NCBI RefSeq assembly: GCF_024448715.1
Contig: NZ_JAMOHZ010000001.1
Coordinates: 1-64,000 of the forward strand
Source: Stutzerimonas stutzeri
GTDB lineage: Bacteria; Pseudomonadota; Gammaproteobacteria; Pseudomonadales; Pseudomonadaceae
Direction: 5' to 3'
Length of the DNA stretch: 64,000 nt
In this document: positions 9,384 through 16,458 of the stretch, one piece after another
Numbering within the stretch: position 1 is the stretch's first letter
How the letters are laid out: each line of letters begins with the position of its first letter
Translations under genes and position numbers: made by a program
The notes under the pieces: model-generated
Told to the model about the DNA's origin: nothing
The model's database searches: none
What the model saw: the letters and a program-made list of their open reading frames with translations, nothing else

Positions 9384-10226
9384 ATGAACGACGAATCCCA
9401 TTCCCGAACTACGCCGATGGCGCCGGCAATCATTGCTTCGCCGGCCAAGCGCATTGAAGCCTTCACAGGCGATCCGAACTTCATGACTTCGCTAGCCCGT
9501 GGGCTGGCGGTGGTGCATGCGTTTCAAGAGCGCAAGCGTCATCTGACCATCGCGCAAATCAGCCATCGCACCGAGATTCCCCGCGCGGCGGTGCGTCGCT
9601 GCCTGCACACACTGATCAAGCTCGGCTATGCCACCACCGACGGTCGCACCTATTCGCTATTGCCCAAGGTGCTGACGCTGGGCCACGCCTATCTGTCGTC
9701 CACACCGCTGGCCGTGACCGCGCAACCGATTCTCGACCGCCTCAGCGATCAGCTGCATGAGGCCTGCTCGATGGCCACACTGGAAGGTGACGAGGTGCTT
9801 TATGTGGCCCGCTCGGCGACGCCGCAGCGATTGATTTCGGTCGATCTGAGTGTAGGCAGTCGATTGCCGGCCTATTGCACGTCGATGGGTCGGATATTGC
9901 TGGCGGCGCTGGATGATGCGGCGCTGGATGATTACCTCGACCACGCCGAGTTGCAGATCAAGACCAGTCGCACCCTGCACACGCCCGAAGCTATCCGTGC
10001 TTCGATTGCCGAGATTAGGCAGCAGGGTTGGGTGATCATCGATCAGGAACTGGAAGTCGGGCTGCGCTCGCTCGCGGTACCGCTGAAGGATTCTGCCGGC
10101 CAGGTACTCGCCGCGCTGAACGTCGGCACGCATGCCGGTCGGGTGACCCGGCAAGAACTGGAAACGCGCTTTCTGCCGGTGCTGCTGGAGGCAAGCAAGG
10201 AGTTGAGCACGCGGCTGTTTCATTGA
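9384..10226 (+). CDS. pcaR: Beta-ketoadipate pathway regulator PcaR (IclR family)
   Basis: The 280-residue product is an IclR-family regulator. The winged HTH lies around residues 40-95 (SLARGLAVVHAFQE, then TEIPRAAVRRCLHTL) and a GAF-like effector domain occupies the C-terminal two thirds (RLISVDLSVGSRLPAYCTSMGR). Sequence and neighbourhood fit PcaR, which responds to beta-ketoadipate and activates pca genes. The ATG at 9384 is used because upstream in-frame codons overlap the proposed promoter/operator. The pcaIJF genes follow on the same strand after a 511-base gap rich in repeats, with candidate PcaR operators just before pcaI. The last eight codons are duplicated downstream (see the repeat entries). 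Confidence 0.93.
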   Translation: MNDESHSRTTPMAPAIIASPAKRIEAFTGDPNFMTSLARGLAVVHAFQERKRHLTIAQISHRTEIPRAAVRRCLHTLIKLGYATTDGRTYSLLPKVLTLGHAYLSSTPLAVTAQPILDRLSDQLHEACSMATLEGDEVLYVARSATPQRLISVDLSVGSRLPAYCTSMGRILLAALDDAALDDYLDHAELQIKTSRTLHTPEAIRASIAEIRQQGWVIIDQELEVGLRSLAVPLKDSAGQVLAALNVGTHAGRVTRQELETRFLPVLLEASKELSTRLFH

Positions 10227-10293
10227 CATCGGCTCGGCATGCGGGTCGATGAAGCGTGACCCGACCTGCAACTCTGGTCCAGCTGCCGTCACC

Positions 10294-10373
10294 GGTGGGC
10301 TGAAGCCCACCCTACAACGCTGCACGGAGTAGAACCGTAGGGTGGGCCGGGCGGCGCTCCGCTTCAGCCCACC
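10294..10373. repeat. GGTGGGCTGAAGCCCACC palindromic repeat pair
   Basis: A copy of GGTGGGCTGAAGCCCACCCTAC (10294-10315) is followed by the inverse-orientation element GTAGGGTGGGC...CAGCCCACC (10337-10373), whose loop is enlarged by GC-rich bases. The same element recurs at 10461-10482, 13609-13668 and 62054-62100. It lies only between or after genes, as expected of a REP-like dispersed palindrome. Confidence 0.8.
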
Positions 10374-10390
10374 GCAGCGAGAGGCGAGCC

Positions 10391-10482
10391 GGGAGCTGAG
10401 CACGCGGCTGTTTCACTGACGTCGACGCCGTATGCCGGGTCGATGAAGCGTGCTGTCACCGGTGGGCTGAAGCCCACCCTAC
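10391..10482 (+). repeat. Diverged duplication of the pcaR 3' end plus flanking repeat
   Basis: This segment repeats 10199-10315 with point changes and a small deletion. It contains GAGCTGAGCACGCGGCTG followed by TTTCAC and a stop, i.e. the pcaR C-terminal residues ELSTRLFH, then GGGTCGATGAAGCGTG, then another copy of the GGTGGGCTGAAGCCCACC palindrome. It has no start codon or upstream coding sequence and is non-functional as a gene. Confidence 0.8.
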
Positions 10483-10620
10483 AACGCTTCAGCCCACCGC
10501 AGCGAGGACGGTTTTTTACCCAGCCGATTGGGCTGGATGATCGCTGGAATGAACGTCCATCGTAGGTCGAATTAGCCGAAGGCGTAATCCGGCGATCCGA
10601 AGGAGTGAGCCAATTAATCA

Positions 10621-10654
10621 CTGTTCGAATACCGAACAGTTAATCGATTATCGG
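10621..10654 (+). promoter_or_regulatory. pcaIJF promoter region with candidate PcaR operators
   Basis: CTGTTCG-AATAC-CGAACAG (10621-10639) is a 7-bp-arm palindrome whose core GTTCGAATACCGAAC matches the PcaR-site layout GTTCG-N5-CGAAC. It is followed by CGATTATCGG (10645-10654), sharing GATTATCG with the operator in front of pcaR. GATTAT at 10646 could be the -10 with a poor -35 inside the palindrome, a configuration expected for an activator-dependent promoter. The pcaI start is 84 bases downstream. Confidence 0.6.
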
Positions 10655-10737
10655 ATTGTTCTGCCTCAAAACCATGGTTAGTGTGGGTCGTAAGCACCGA
10701 TTCGTTCGTGCATTCGATACCAACACGAGACTGACCC

Positions 10738-11595
10738 ATGGCCGAGCTCCTTTCACTACACGAAGCAATTGATCGCTTCGTCAGCAATGGCGACACCGTC
10801 GCCCTTGAAGGCTTCACCCATCTGATTCCCACCGCCGCCGCTCACGAAATCATTCGTCAGCGCAAGAAAGAGCTGACGCTGGTGCGCATGACCCCTGACT
10901 TGGTCTATGACCTGCTGATCGGCGCCGGTTGCGCGAAGAAGCTGATCTTCTCCTGGGGCGGTAACCCCGGTGTCGGCTCGTTGCATCGCCTGCGCGACGC
11001 GGTAGAAAAGCAGTGGCCGCAGCCGCTGGAGATCGAAGAGCACAGCCACGCAGACCTCGCCAACGCCTATGTTGCCGGCGCTTCCGGGCTGCCGTTCGCG
11101 GTGCTGCGTGCCTATCTCGGCTCCGACCTGCCGAAGGTCAATCCGATGATCAAGTTCATCCAATGCCCCTTCACCGGCGAAACCCTCGCGGCGGTGCCGA
11201 GCGTGCGCCCGGACGTCACCGTGATCCATGCGCAAAAGGCCGACCGCAAAGGCAACGTGCTGATCCAGGGCATCCTCGGTGTGCAGAAGGAAGCCGCGTT
11301 GGCGGCCAAGCGTTGCATCGTCACCGTCGAGGAAATCGTCGATGACCTTAATGCTCCGATGAACGCCTGCGTGCTGCCGACCTGGGCGCTGACCGCTGTC
11401 TGTCTAGTGCCGGGTGGCGCCCATCCGTCCTATGCGCACGGTTACTACGAGCGCGACAACCGCTTTTATCAGCAGTGGGACCCCATCGCCCGCGACCGCG
11501 ACACCTTCAACGCTTGGATCGATGAGTTCATCCACGGTACCGAAGACTATTCAGCGTTTCAGGCCAAGCTGGCCGCGCAGCAGGAGGCCAAGTGA
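10738..11595 (+). CDS. pcaI: 3-oxoadipate CoA-transferase subunit A
   Basis: The 285-residue alpha subunit of succinyl-CoA:3-oxoadipate CoA-transferase activates beta-ketoadipate from protocatechuate/catechol breakdown. It begins MAELLSLHEAIDRFV and carries the CoA-transferase fold motifs VALEGFTHLIPTAAAHEII, LIFSWGGNPGVGSLHRLRD and DVTVIHAQKADRKGNVLIQG. It is longer than the ato/sco-type alpha subunits in this window and belongs to the separate PcaI/GctA branch. Its stop overlaps the pcaJ start (TGATG), so the two subunits are translationally coupled. Candidate PcaR operators lie upstream. Confidence 0.94.
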   Translation: MAELLSLHEAIDRFVSNGDTVALEGFTHLIPTAAAHEIIRQRKKELTLVRMTPDLVYDLLIGAGCAKKLIFSWGGNPGVGSLHRLRDAVEKQWPQPLEIEEHSHADLANAYVAGASGLPFAVLRAYLGSDLPKVNPMIKFIQCPFTGETLAAVPSVRPDVTVIHAQKADRKGNVLIQGILGVQKEAALAAKRCIVTVEEIVDDLNAPMNACVLPTWALTAVCLVPGGAHPSYAHGYYERDNRFYQQWDPIARDRDTFNAWIDEFIHGTEDYSAFQAKLAAQQEAK

Positions 11596-12389
11596 TGAGC
11601 GCTCACGCCAATGACTACAGCACTAATGAAATGATGACCGTGGCCGCTTCGCGTCGCCTCGGCGATGGCAGCGTCTGTTTCGTCGGCATTGGGCTACCGT
11701 CCAAGGCCGCCAATCTGGCGCGCTTGACCCATGCGCCGGACGTCGTGCTGATCTACGAATCCGGCCCGATCGGCGCCAAGCCCTCGGTATTGCCGCTGTC
11801 CATCGGTGACGGTGAGCTGGCCGAGACCGCCGACACCGTGGTGCCCACCGGTGAGATCTTCCGCTACTGGCTGCAGGGCGGGCGCATCGACGTCGGTTTT
11901 CTCGGCGCGGCGCAGGTGGATAAGTTCGGTAACATCAACACCACGGTGATCGGCGACTATCACCAACCGAAAGTTCGCTTGCCAGGGGCGGGCGGGGCGC
12001 CGGAAATTGCCGGGTCGGCCAAGCAGGTGCTGATTATCCTCAAGCAATCGCACCGCACCTTTGTCGACAAGCTGGCGTTCATTACATCCGTCGGTTTCGG
12101 TGAAGGCGGCGATCATCGCAAGCAACTCGGCCTGCCGGGCAACGGGCCGGTCGGAATCATCACCGATCTGTGCATCATGGAGCCCGAAGCCGGGTCCAAC
12201 GAATTCGTGGTGACCTCGCTGCACCCCGGCGTGACCCGCGAGCAGGTGATCGAGAACACCGGCTGGGCCATCCGTTTCGCCGACAACCTGGGCGAAACTT
12301 CACCGCCCACCGAGACTGAACTGGTTGCCCTGCGCGCCCTGGAGGCCCGCACGGCTGCCGCCCATGGACAATCTGGAGGTGACGAGTGA
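11595..12389 (+). CDS. pcaJ: 3-oxoadipate CoA-transferase subunit B
   Basis: This 264-residue beta subunit pairs with PcaI. The active-site Glu is in [20 protein letters not shown], a beta-subunit signature of the PcaJ/GctB branch, and [18 protein letters not shown] is also conserved. The ATG at 11595, which overlaps the pcaI stop, is taken as the start; a GTG one codon earlier is possible. The 3' end overlaps the GTG start of pcaF by four bases, so pcaI, pcaJ and pcaF form one tightly coupled operon. Confidence 0.94.
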   Translation: MSAHANDYSTNEMMTVAASRRLGDGSVCFVGIGLPSKAANLARLTHAPDVVLIYESGPIGAKPSVLPLSIGDGELAETADTVVPTGEIFRYWLQGGRIDVGFLGAAQVDKFGNINTTVIGDYHQPKVRLPGAGGAPEIAGSAKQVLIILKQSHRTFVDKLAFITSVGFGEGGDHRKQLGLPGNGPVGIITDLCIMEPEAGSNEFVVTSLHPGVTREQVIENTGWAIRFADNLGETSPPTETELVALRALEARTAAAHGQSGGDE

Positions 12390-13591
12390 CACGCGAAGTC
12401 TTTATCTGCGACGCCGTACGCACACCTATCGGCCGCTTCGGCGGCGCGTTGGCCGCGGTGCGTGCCGACGATCTGGCCGCAACCCCGATCAAAGCGCTGC
12501 TGGAACGCAATCCGCAGCTCGATCCGGTTGCCATCGAAGAAGTTTTCATGGGCAGCGCCAACCAGGCTGGCGAGGACAACCGCAACGTGGCGCGCATGGC
12601 CGCGCTGTTGGCCGGGTTGCCGGAAACCGTGCCGGGCGTGACCCTGAACCGCCTTTGCGCCTCGGGCATGGATGCGGTGGGCAGTGCCTTCCGCGCCATC
12701 GCCTGCGGCGAAATGGAGCTGGCGATTGCTGGCGGCGTCGAGTCCATGACCCGAGCGCCCTACGTGATGGGCAAGGCCGACACGGCGTTTGGCCGCACGC
12801 AGAAGATCGAGGACACCACCATCGGCTGGCGCTTCGTCAATCCAAAGATGAAGGAAATGTACGGCGTCGATGCCATGCCGCAGACCGCCGATAACGTGGC
12901 TGAGGAACATAAGATCAGCCGCGAGGATCAGGATGCGTTCGCCCTGCGCAGCCAGCAGCGCACCGGCAAGGCACAGGCCGCAGGCTTCTTCGCTGAAGAA
13001 ATCGTCCCGGTGGTGATCAAGGGCCGCAAGGGCGACACGGTTGTCGACACTGATGAACATCCGCGCCCCGACACCAGTGCCGAGGCGCTGGCCAAGCTCA
13101 AGCCGGTCAACGGCCCCGACAAGACCGTCACCGCCGGCAATGCGTCGGGCGTCAACGACGGTGCGGCGGCGCTGATTCTCGCCAGCGCCGAAGCAGTACA
13201 GAAATACGGCCTCAAGCCGCGCGCCAAAGTGCTCGGCATGGCTAGCGCCGGCGTCGCGCCGCGTGTGATGGGTTACGGCCCAGTGCCGGCGGTGCGCAAG
13301 CTGTGCGAGCGGTTGAATATGGCCGTAAGTGACTTCGACGTGATCGAGCTGAACGAGGCTTTCGCCGCTCAGGCGTTGGCGGTGACACGTGATCTGGGTC
13401 TGGAAGACGACAGCCCGAAGGTCAACCCGCAGGGCGGCGCGATCGCACTGGGTCATCCGTTGGGCATGAGCGGTGCGCGCCTGGTCATGACCACCGTACA
13501 CGCCTTGGAAAAGTCCGGTGGCAAGCTCGGCCTGGCGACCATGTGTGTCGGCGTGGGGCAGGGGTTGGCGTTGGTTGTCGAGCGGGTCTGA
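12386..13591 (+). CDS. pcaF: 3-oxoadipyl-CoA thiolase
   Basis: The 401-residue thiolase cleaves 3-oxoadipyl-CoA to succinyl-CoA and acetyl-CoA, the last step of the beta-ketoadipate pathway. It opens [19 protein letters not shown], as PcaF proteins do, and holds the nucleophilic Cys in [12 protein letters not shown], the histidine in [13 protein letters not shown], and the second Cys in [14 protein letters not shown]. The GTG start overlaps the pcaJ stop and is preceded by GGAGGTGA, an excellent ribosome-binding site, so the non-ATG start is secure. It shares only general thiolase identity with AtoB in this window, consistent with a different substrate. Confidence 0.95.
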   Translation: MTREVFICDAVRTPIGRFGGALAAVRADDLAATPIKALLERNPQLDPVAIEEVFMGSANQAGEDNRNVARMAALLAGLPETVPGVTLNRLCASGMDAVGSAFRAIACGEMELAIAGGVESMTRAPYVMGKADTAFGRTQKIEDTTIGWRFVNPKMKEMYGVDAMPQTADNVAEEHKISREDQDAFALRSQQRTGKAQAAGFFAEEIVPVVIKGRKGDTVVDTDEHPRPDTSAEALAKLKPVNGPDKTVTAGNASGVNDGAAALILASAEAVQKYGLKPRAKVLGMASAGVAPRVMGYGPVPAVRKLCERLNMAVSDFDVIELNEAFAAQALAVTRDLGLEDDSPKVNPQGGAIALGHPLGMSGARLVMTTVHALEKSGGKLGLATMCVGVGQGLALVVERV

Positions 13592-13608
13592 CTTCTTACG
13601 CGAAGGAT

Positions 13609-13668
13609 GGTGGGCTGAAGCCCACCCTACGGCTAATCAAGCTCCGGTAGGGTGGGCTTTAGCCCACC
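13609..13668. repeat. Inverted pair of GGTGGGCTGAAGCCCACC repeats after pcaF
   Basis: GGTGGGCTGAAGCCCACCCTAC (13609-13630) and GTAGGGTGGGCTTTAGCCCACC (13647-13668) face each other across 16 bases. The pair sits in the gap between pcaF and pcaD, where a transcript could fold into a large hairpin that limits read-through or protects the pcaIJF mRNA. Confidence 0.8.
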
Positions 13669-13788
13669 GTTCTTATCCCATCACCGCATACACGGTCTTT
13701 GATGGATTCCTCATGCCGCGGCACGCCGCAAGCCTATCTTTTTCGCTCTTGCGACTACCTTTAGATCGACTTCCTAGAGAGATTCCCC

Positions 13789-14577
13789 ATGCCCACCGTA
13801 AAACTCGCCGATGGCGAACTGAATTACCGTCTCGACGGCCCGGTCGATGCGCCGGTACTGGTGCTTTCCAACTCGCTGGGTACTGACCTGGCCATGTGGG
13901 ACCCACAGATGCCAGCCTTCAGCGAGCATTTCCGCGTGCTGCGTTACGACACGCGCGGTCATGGTGGTTCGTCCGTCTCACCTGGCCCATACAGCATCGA
14001 ACAGCTCGGCCAGGATGTGCTGGGGTTGGTTGATGCGCTGGGAATCGACCGTTTCGCCTTCTGCGGGCTGTCCATGGGCGGCCTGATTGGCCAGTGGCTG
14101 GGCATCAACGCCGGCCAGCGGCTGACGCGATTGGTGATCTGCAACACCGGCGCGAAAATCGGCACCGACGAGGTCTGGAACGACCGCATCGACACAGTGT
14201 TGAAAGGTGGCGAGCAGGCCATGCGCGACATGCGCGATGCCTCTATTGCACGCTGGTTCACGCCGACCTTCGCTGAGCAACAACCCACACAGACGAGCCG
14301 CATCACCCAGATGATCGCGACCACTTCACCGCAAGGCTATGCAGCCAATTGCGCGGCGGTGCGCGACGCTGACTACCGCGATCAGCTGGGTACGATCAGA
14401 GTGCCGATATTGATTGTCTGTGGGAGCCAGGATCCGGTGACCACTCCCGAGCATGGCCGCTTCATGCTGGAGCGCATCGCCGATGCGAAACTGGTCGAGT
14501 TCGATGCTGCTCATTTATCCAACGTCGAAGTGGGCGATCGCTTTACCGGGCGTGTTCTGGATTTCCTTCGCGGTTGA
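13789..14577 (+). CDS. pcaD: 3-oxoadipate enol-lactonase
   Basis: A 262-residue alpha/beta hydrolase that opens beta-ketoadipate enol-lactone to beta-ketoadipate. The nucleophile elbow is FCGLSMGGLIGQW, the acid is Asp in VCGSQDPVTTP, and the base is His in FDAAHLSNVE near the C-terminus. VLSNSLGTDLAMWDPQ near residue 25 forms the oxyanion region. The start ATG follows AGAGAGATT. It lies 197 bases after pcaF, beyond a repeat pair, so it may have its own promoter. No pcaB, pcaC or pcaK gene follows; the next gene is convergent. The upstream ring-cleavage genes must be elsewhere. Confidence 0.94.
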   Translation: MPTVKLADGELNYRLDGPVDAPVLVLSNSLGTDLAMWDPQMPAFSEHFRVLRYDTRGHGGSSVSPGPYSIEQLGQDVLGLVDALGIDRFAFCGLSMGGLIGQWLGINAGQRLTRLVICNTGAKIGTDEVWNDRIDTVLKGGEQAMRDMRDASIARWFTPTFAEQQPTQTSRITQMIATTSPQGYAANCAAVRDADYRDQLGTIRVPILIVCGSQDPVTTPEHGRFMLERIADAKLVEFDAAHLSNVEVGDRFTGRVLDFLRG

Positions 14578-14590
14578 TTTGAACGAAAAA

Positions 14591-14612
14591 ACCGGGCCGC
14601 AACAGGCCCGGT
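14591..14612 (-). terminator. Intrinsic terminator between pcaD and the porin gene
   Basis: ACCGGGCC-GCAACA-GGCCCGGT forms an 8-bp GC-rich stem. On the minus strand it is followed by TTTTT, a standard rho-independent terminator for the porin gene; on the plus strand the tail is poorer, but it may also stop pcaD transcripts. Confidence 0.85.
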
Positions 14613-14652
14613 AAAATCAACGAGGAGGTGAGCTCTCAGTGGCGCTGTGTTG

Positions 14653-15912
14653 TCACCACAGCGCCATGGTGTAGCTCAGGATCAGCCGGGTTTCGTCCAG
14701 ATCGCTGCCGAAGTTGCTGCGCACGGTAGCGTTACGCACCTTCAGGCCGAGGTTTTTCAACGGTCCGCTCTGAACTACGTAAGCGATGTCGGTATCGCGT
14801 TCCCATTCCTTGCCTTCACCGGAGCGGTCGACAACGTTGACGTTGTCGCCGGTCACGTAACGGGTCATCAGGCTCAGGCCAGGGATGCCCATAGCGGCGA
14901 AGTCATAGTCATACCGAACTTGCCATGACTTCTCGTCTTCGTTGCCGAAGTCATTGATCTGCAAAAGGTTAATCAGTGAATTATCGCCGCCGCTGATGTA
15001 GGCAAAGCCAGTGTCGCCACTCATTTTCTGATAGCCACCGGTGAAGCCATGGCCACCGATCCGGTAGGTGAAAAGCGCGCCGAAGGCATTGTTGTCGACG
15101 TTGCTACCGCCATCGTCGGTGGAGCGTACATAACGCAGATCGGTCTTGAAGCTCTGGTTGTCACCGATCGGCAGTACATGCACGACGTTGAAATTGTGCT
15201 GATCGTAGATACCGTCCAGCCCGCCGTAGTAGTAGCTGCCGGTCAGCTCGGGTGAGAACTGGTAGCGACCGCCAGCGAACACGAATTCATCGCTACTGGT
15301 CGTGTTAGCCAGATCGATGTTCCTCGCGCCGCTGTTGAACACGACCATCTCTTCGTAATCCGAAGAGTCGCGATAGCGGGTGCGGTCGAGCATACCCAGA
15401 TCAAGAGTGAGGCCTTCGACTTCCTTGCTCTGCAACCAGGCGCCGCGGTAGATATTGGGCAGCAGGCGGCTGTCGTTGCGCATCACCACCGGGATGATCG
15501 GCTGCAAAGTACCGACGTGGAGCGTCGTATTGGACATCTTCGCTTTGGCGGTCAGACCTGCCGTGCCGTAATCGTCCTGGGGCTGACTGGACGAATCCCT
15601 CTGCAAAATACCGGTACCTGAGCGATCCTGGCTGGAATCAAGCTTTACGCCGAGCAGGCCTAGAGCATCCACGCCGAAGCCGACCGGGCCTTCGGTGTAG
15701 CCGGACTCTATTTTCAGGATAAAGCCCTGGGCCCATTCCTCAGCCTTGGCCTGGGTCGACTCGCTGCCGCGGAAATCGCGGTTCATATAGAAGTTGCGCA
15801 GCTCTACGGCTGCCTTGCTGTCATCAATGAAAGCCGCGTTGGCTGGCCCGGCGATGCCCAGAGCAGCGCCTGCACAAAGCAGATGCCGGATGGTTTTGCA
15901 GTCATGTTGCAT
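14653..15912 (-). CDS. OprD-family outer-membrane porin
   Basis: The 419-residue precursor has a signal peptide ending around GIAGPANA-AFIDDSKAAVELRNFY, the classic OprD-family mature N-terminus, followed by GFILKIESGYTEGPVGFGVDA. It ends in a hydrophobic/aromatic C-terminal strand (ILSYTMALW) as outer-membrane barrels require. OprD paralogs pass amino acids or carboxylates; the substrate is not readable from sequence. It sits downstream of pcaD in convergent orientation, so an aromatic-acid role would be the default guess. However, its promoter region carries a -24/-12 element and the same 18-bp dyad found before hbdH and the second TRAP operon, so I favour uptake of a hydroxyacid. Confidence 0.9.
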   Translation of the reverse strand: MQHDCKTIRHLLCAGAALGIAGPANAAFIDDSKAAVELRNFYMNRDFRGSESTQAKAEEWAQGFILKIESGYTEGPVGFGVDALGLLGVKLDSSQDRSGTGILQRDSSSQPQDDYGTAGLTAKAKMSNTTLHVGTLQPIIPVVMRNDSRLLPNIYRGAWLQSKEVEGLTLDLGMLDRTRYRDSSDYEEMVVFNSGARNIDLANTTSSDEFVFAGGRYQFSPELTGSYYYGGLDGIYDQHNFNVVHVLPIGDNQSFKTDLRYVRSTDDGGSNVDNNAFGALFTYRIGGHGFTGGYQKMSGDTGFAYISGGDNSLINLLQINDFGNEDEKSWQVRYDYDFAAMGIPGLSLMTRYVTGDNVNVVDRSGEGKEWERDTDIAYVVQSGPLKNLGLKVRNATVRSNFGSDLDETRLILSYTMALW

Positions 15913-16128
15913 GGGTGCTTCCTCTTATTTTTATCGGTTGTAGTGTTGCGGGTAAAACAGGGGGCGAAATTGTTCCCGCAGCTGGCTAAGCCGTGCTGGG
16001 GTCAGGGAGATGGAAGTGAGGCCTGATGGGCGTGCATGTGCGGGCAGTCCTTTCAGTTCTTGTTGTTTTGAAAGCGCGCTCTGTGGCGGCACTGGCGTCT
16101 GCAAAATTACGAGACGTCAGAGCTGCTG

Positions 16129-16144
16129 AGCGAAAGGTGTGCCA
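16129..16144 (-). promoter_or_regulatory. Sigma-54 promoter for the OprD porin
   Basis: Minus strand TGGCACACCTTTCGCT matches the -24/-12 consensus TGGCACG-N4-TTGCW with GG and GC exactly ten bases apart. Predicted transcription start is about 16118, giving a leader of roughly 205 bases to the porin ATG. Confidence 0.7.
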
Positions 16145-16253
16145 TCCCGGCACCGACTGTGGTGGAAATCGTGCAGGCAGCTGGAACTCGCGCGCTAGAG
16201 CCTTCAGCCCGGTAGGCCAGCAGGCACGTGGGCGGCGGCTATGCTGATCGGGA

Positions 16254-16321
16254 TGTCCGTCAGGTTGGACATGTTCAAGAGGGCAGGCGGCTTTAAGGTT
16301 CCGATGTCAGATGGACTGGAC
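16254..16321 (-). promoter_or_regulatory. Paired enhancer-like dyads upstream of the porin promoter
   Basis: TGTCCGTCAGGTTGGACA (16254-16271) has perfect outer arms TGTCC/GGACA. A weaker second copy, TGTCAGATGGACTGGACC, lies at 16304-16321, 50 bp away. The first ends 109 bases upstream of the -24 element. The same 18-bp pattern precedes three other promoters in the window. Confidence 0.6.
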
Positions 16322-16458
16322 CATCGTGGCAACGCTGCCGGGTTTCAGCGCCGCGATACATCAGCAGCACCGGTACGCTGCACGTCTGTTTCGTGGGATG
16401 GGCGCGCGAACCACCATTTGCATCGTTCGATGCTCTACGCCCAGCCCACGAATCCCCT

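Noticed and set aside
12113..13501. Minus-strand open frame of about 460 codons over pcaJ and pcaF
   Set aside because: Composition is His/Arg/Gln-rich, as for high-GC antisense frames, and both pca genes are complete with all motifs.
15980..16000. Second possible -24/-12 element closer to the porin start
   Set aside because: CGTGC is present but the essential GG of the -24 box is missing on the minus strand; the element at 16129 is far better.
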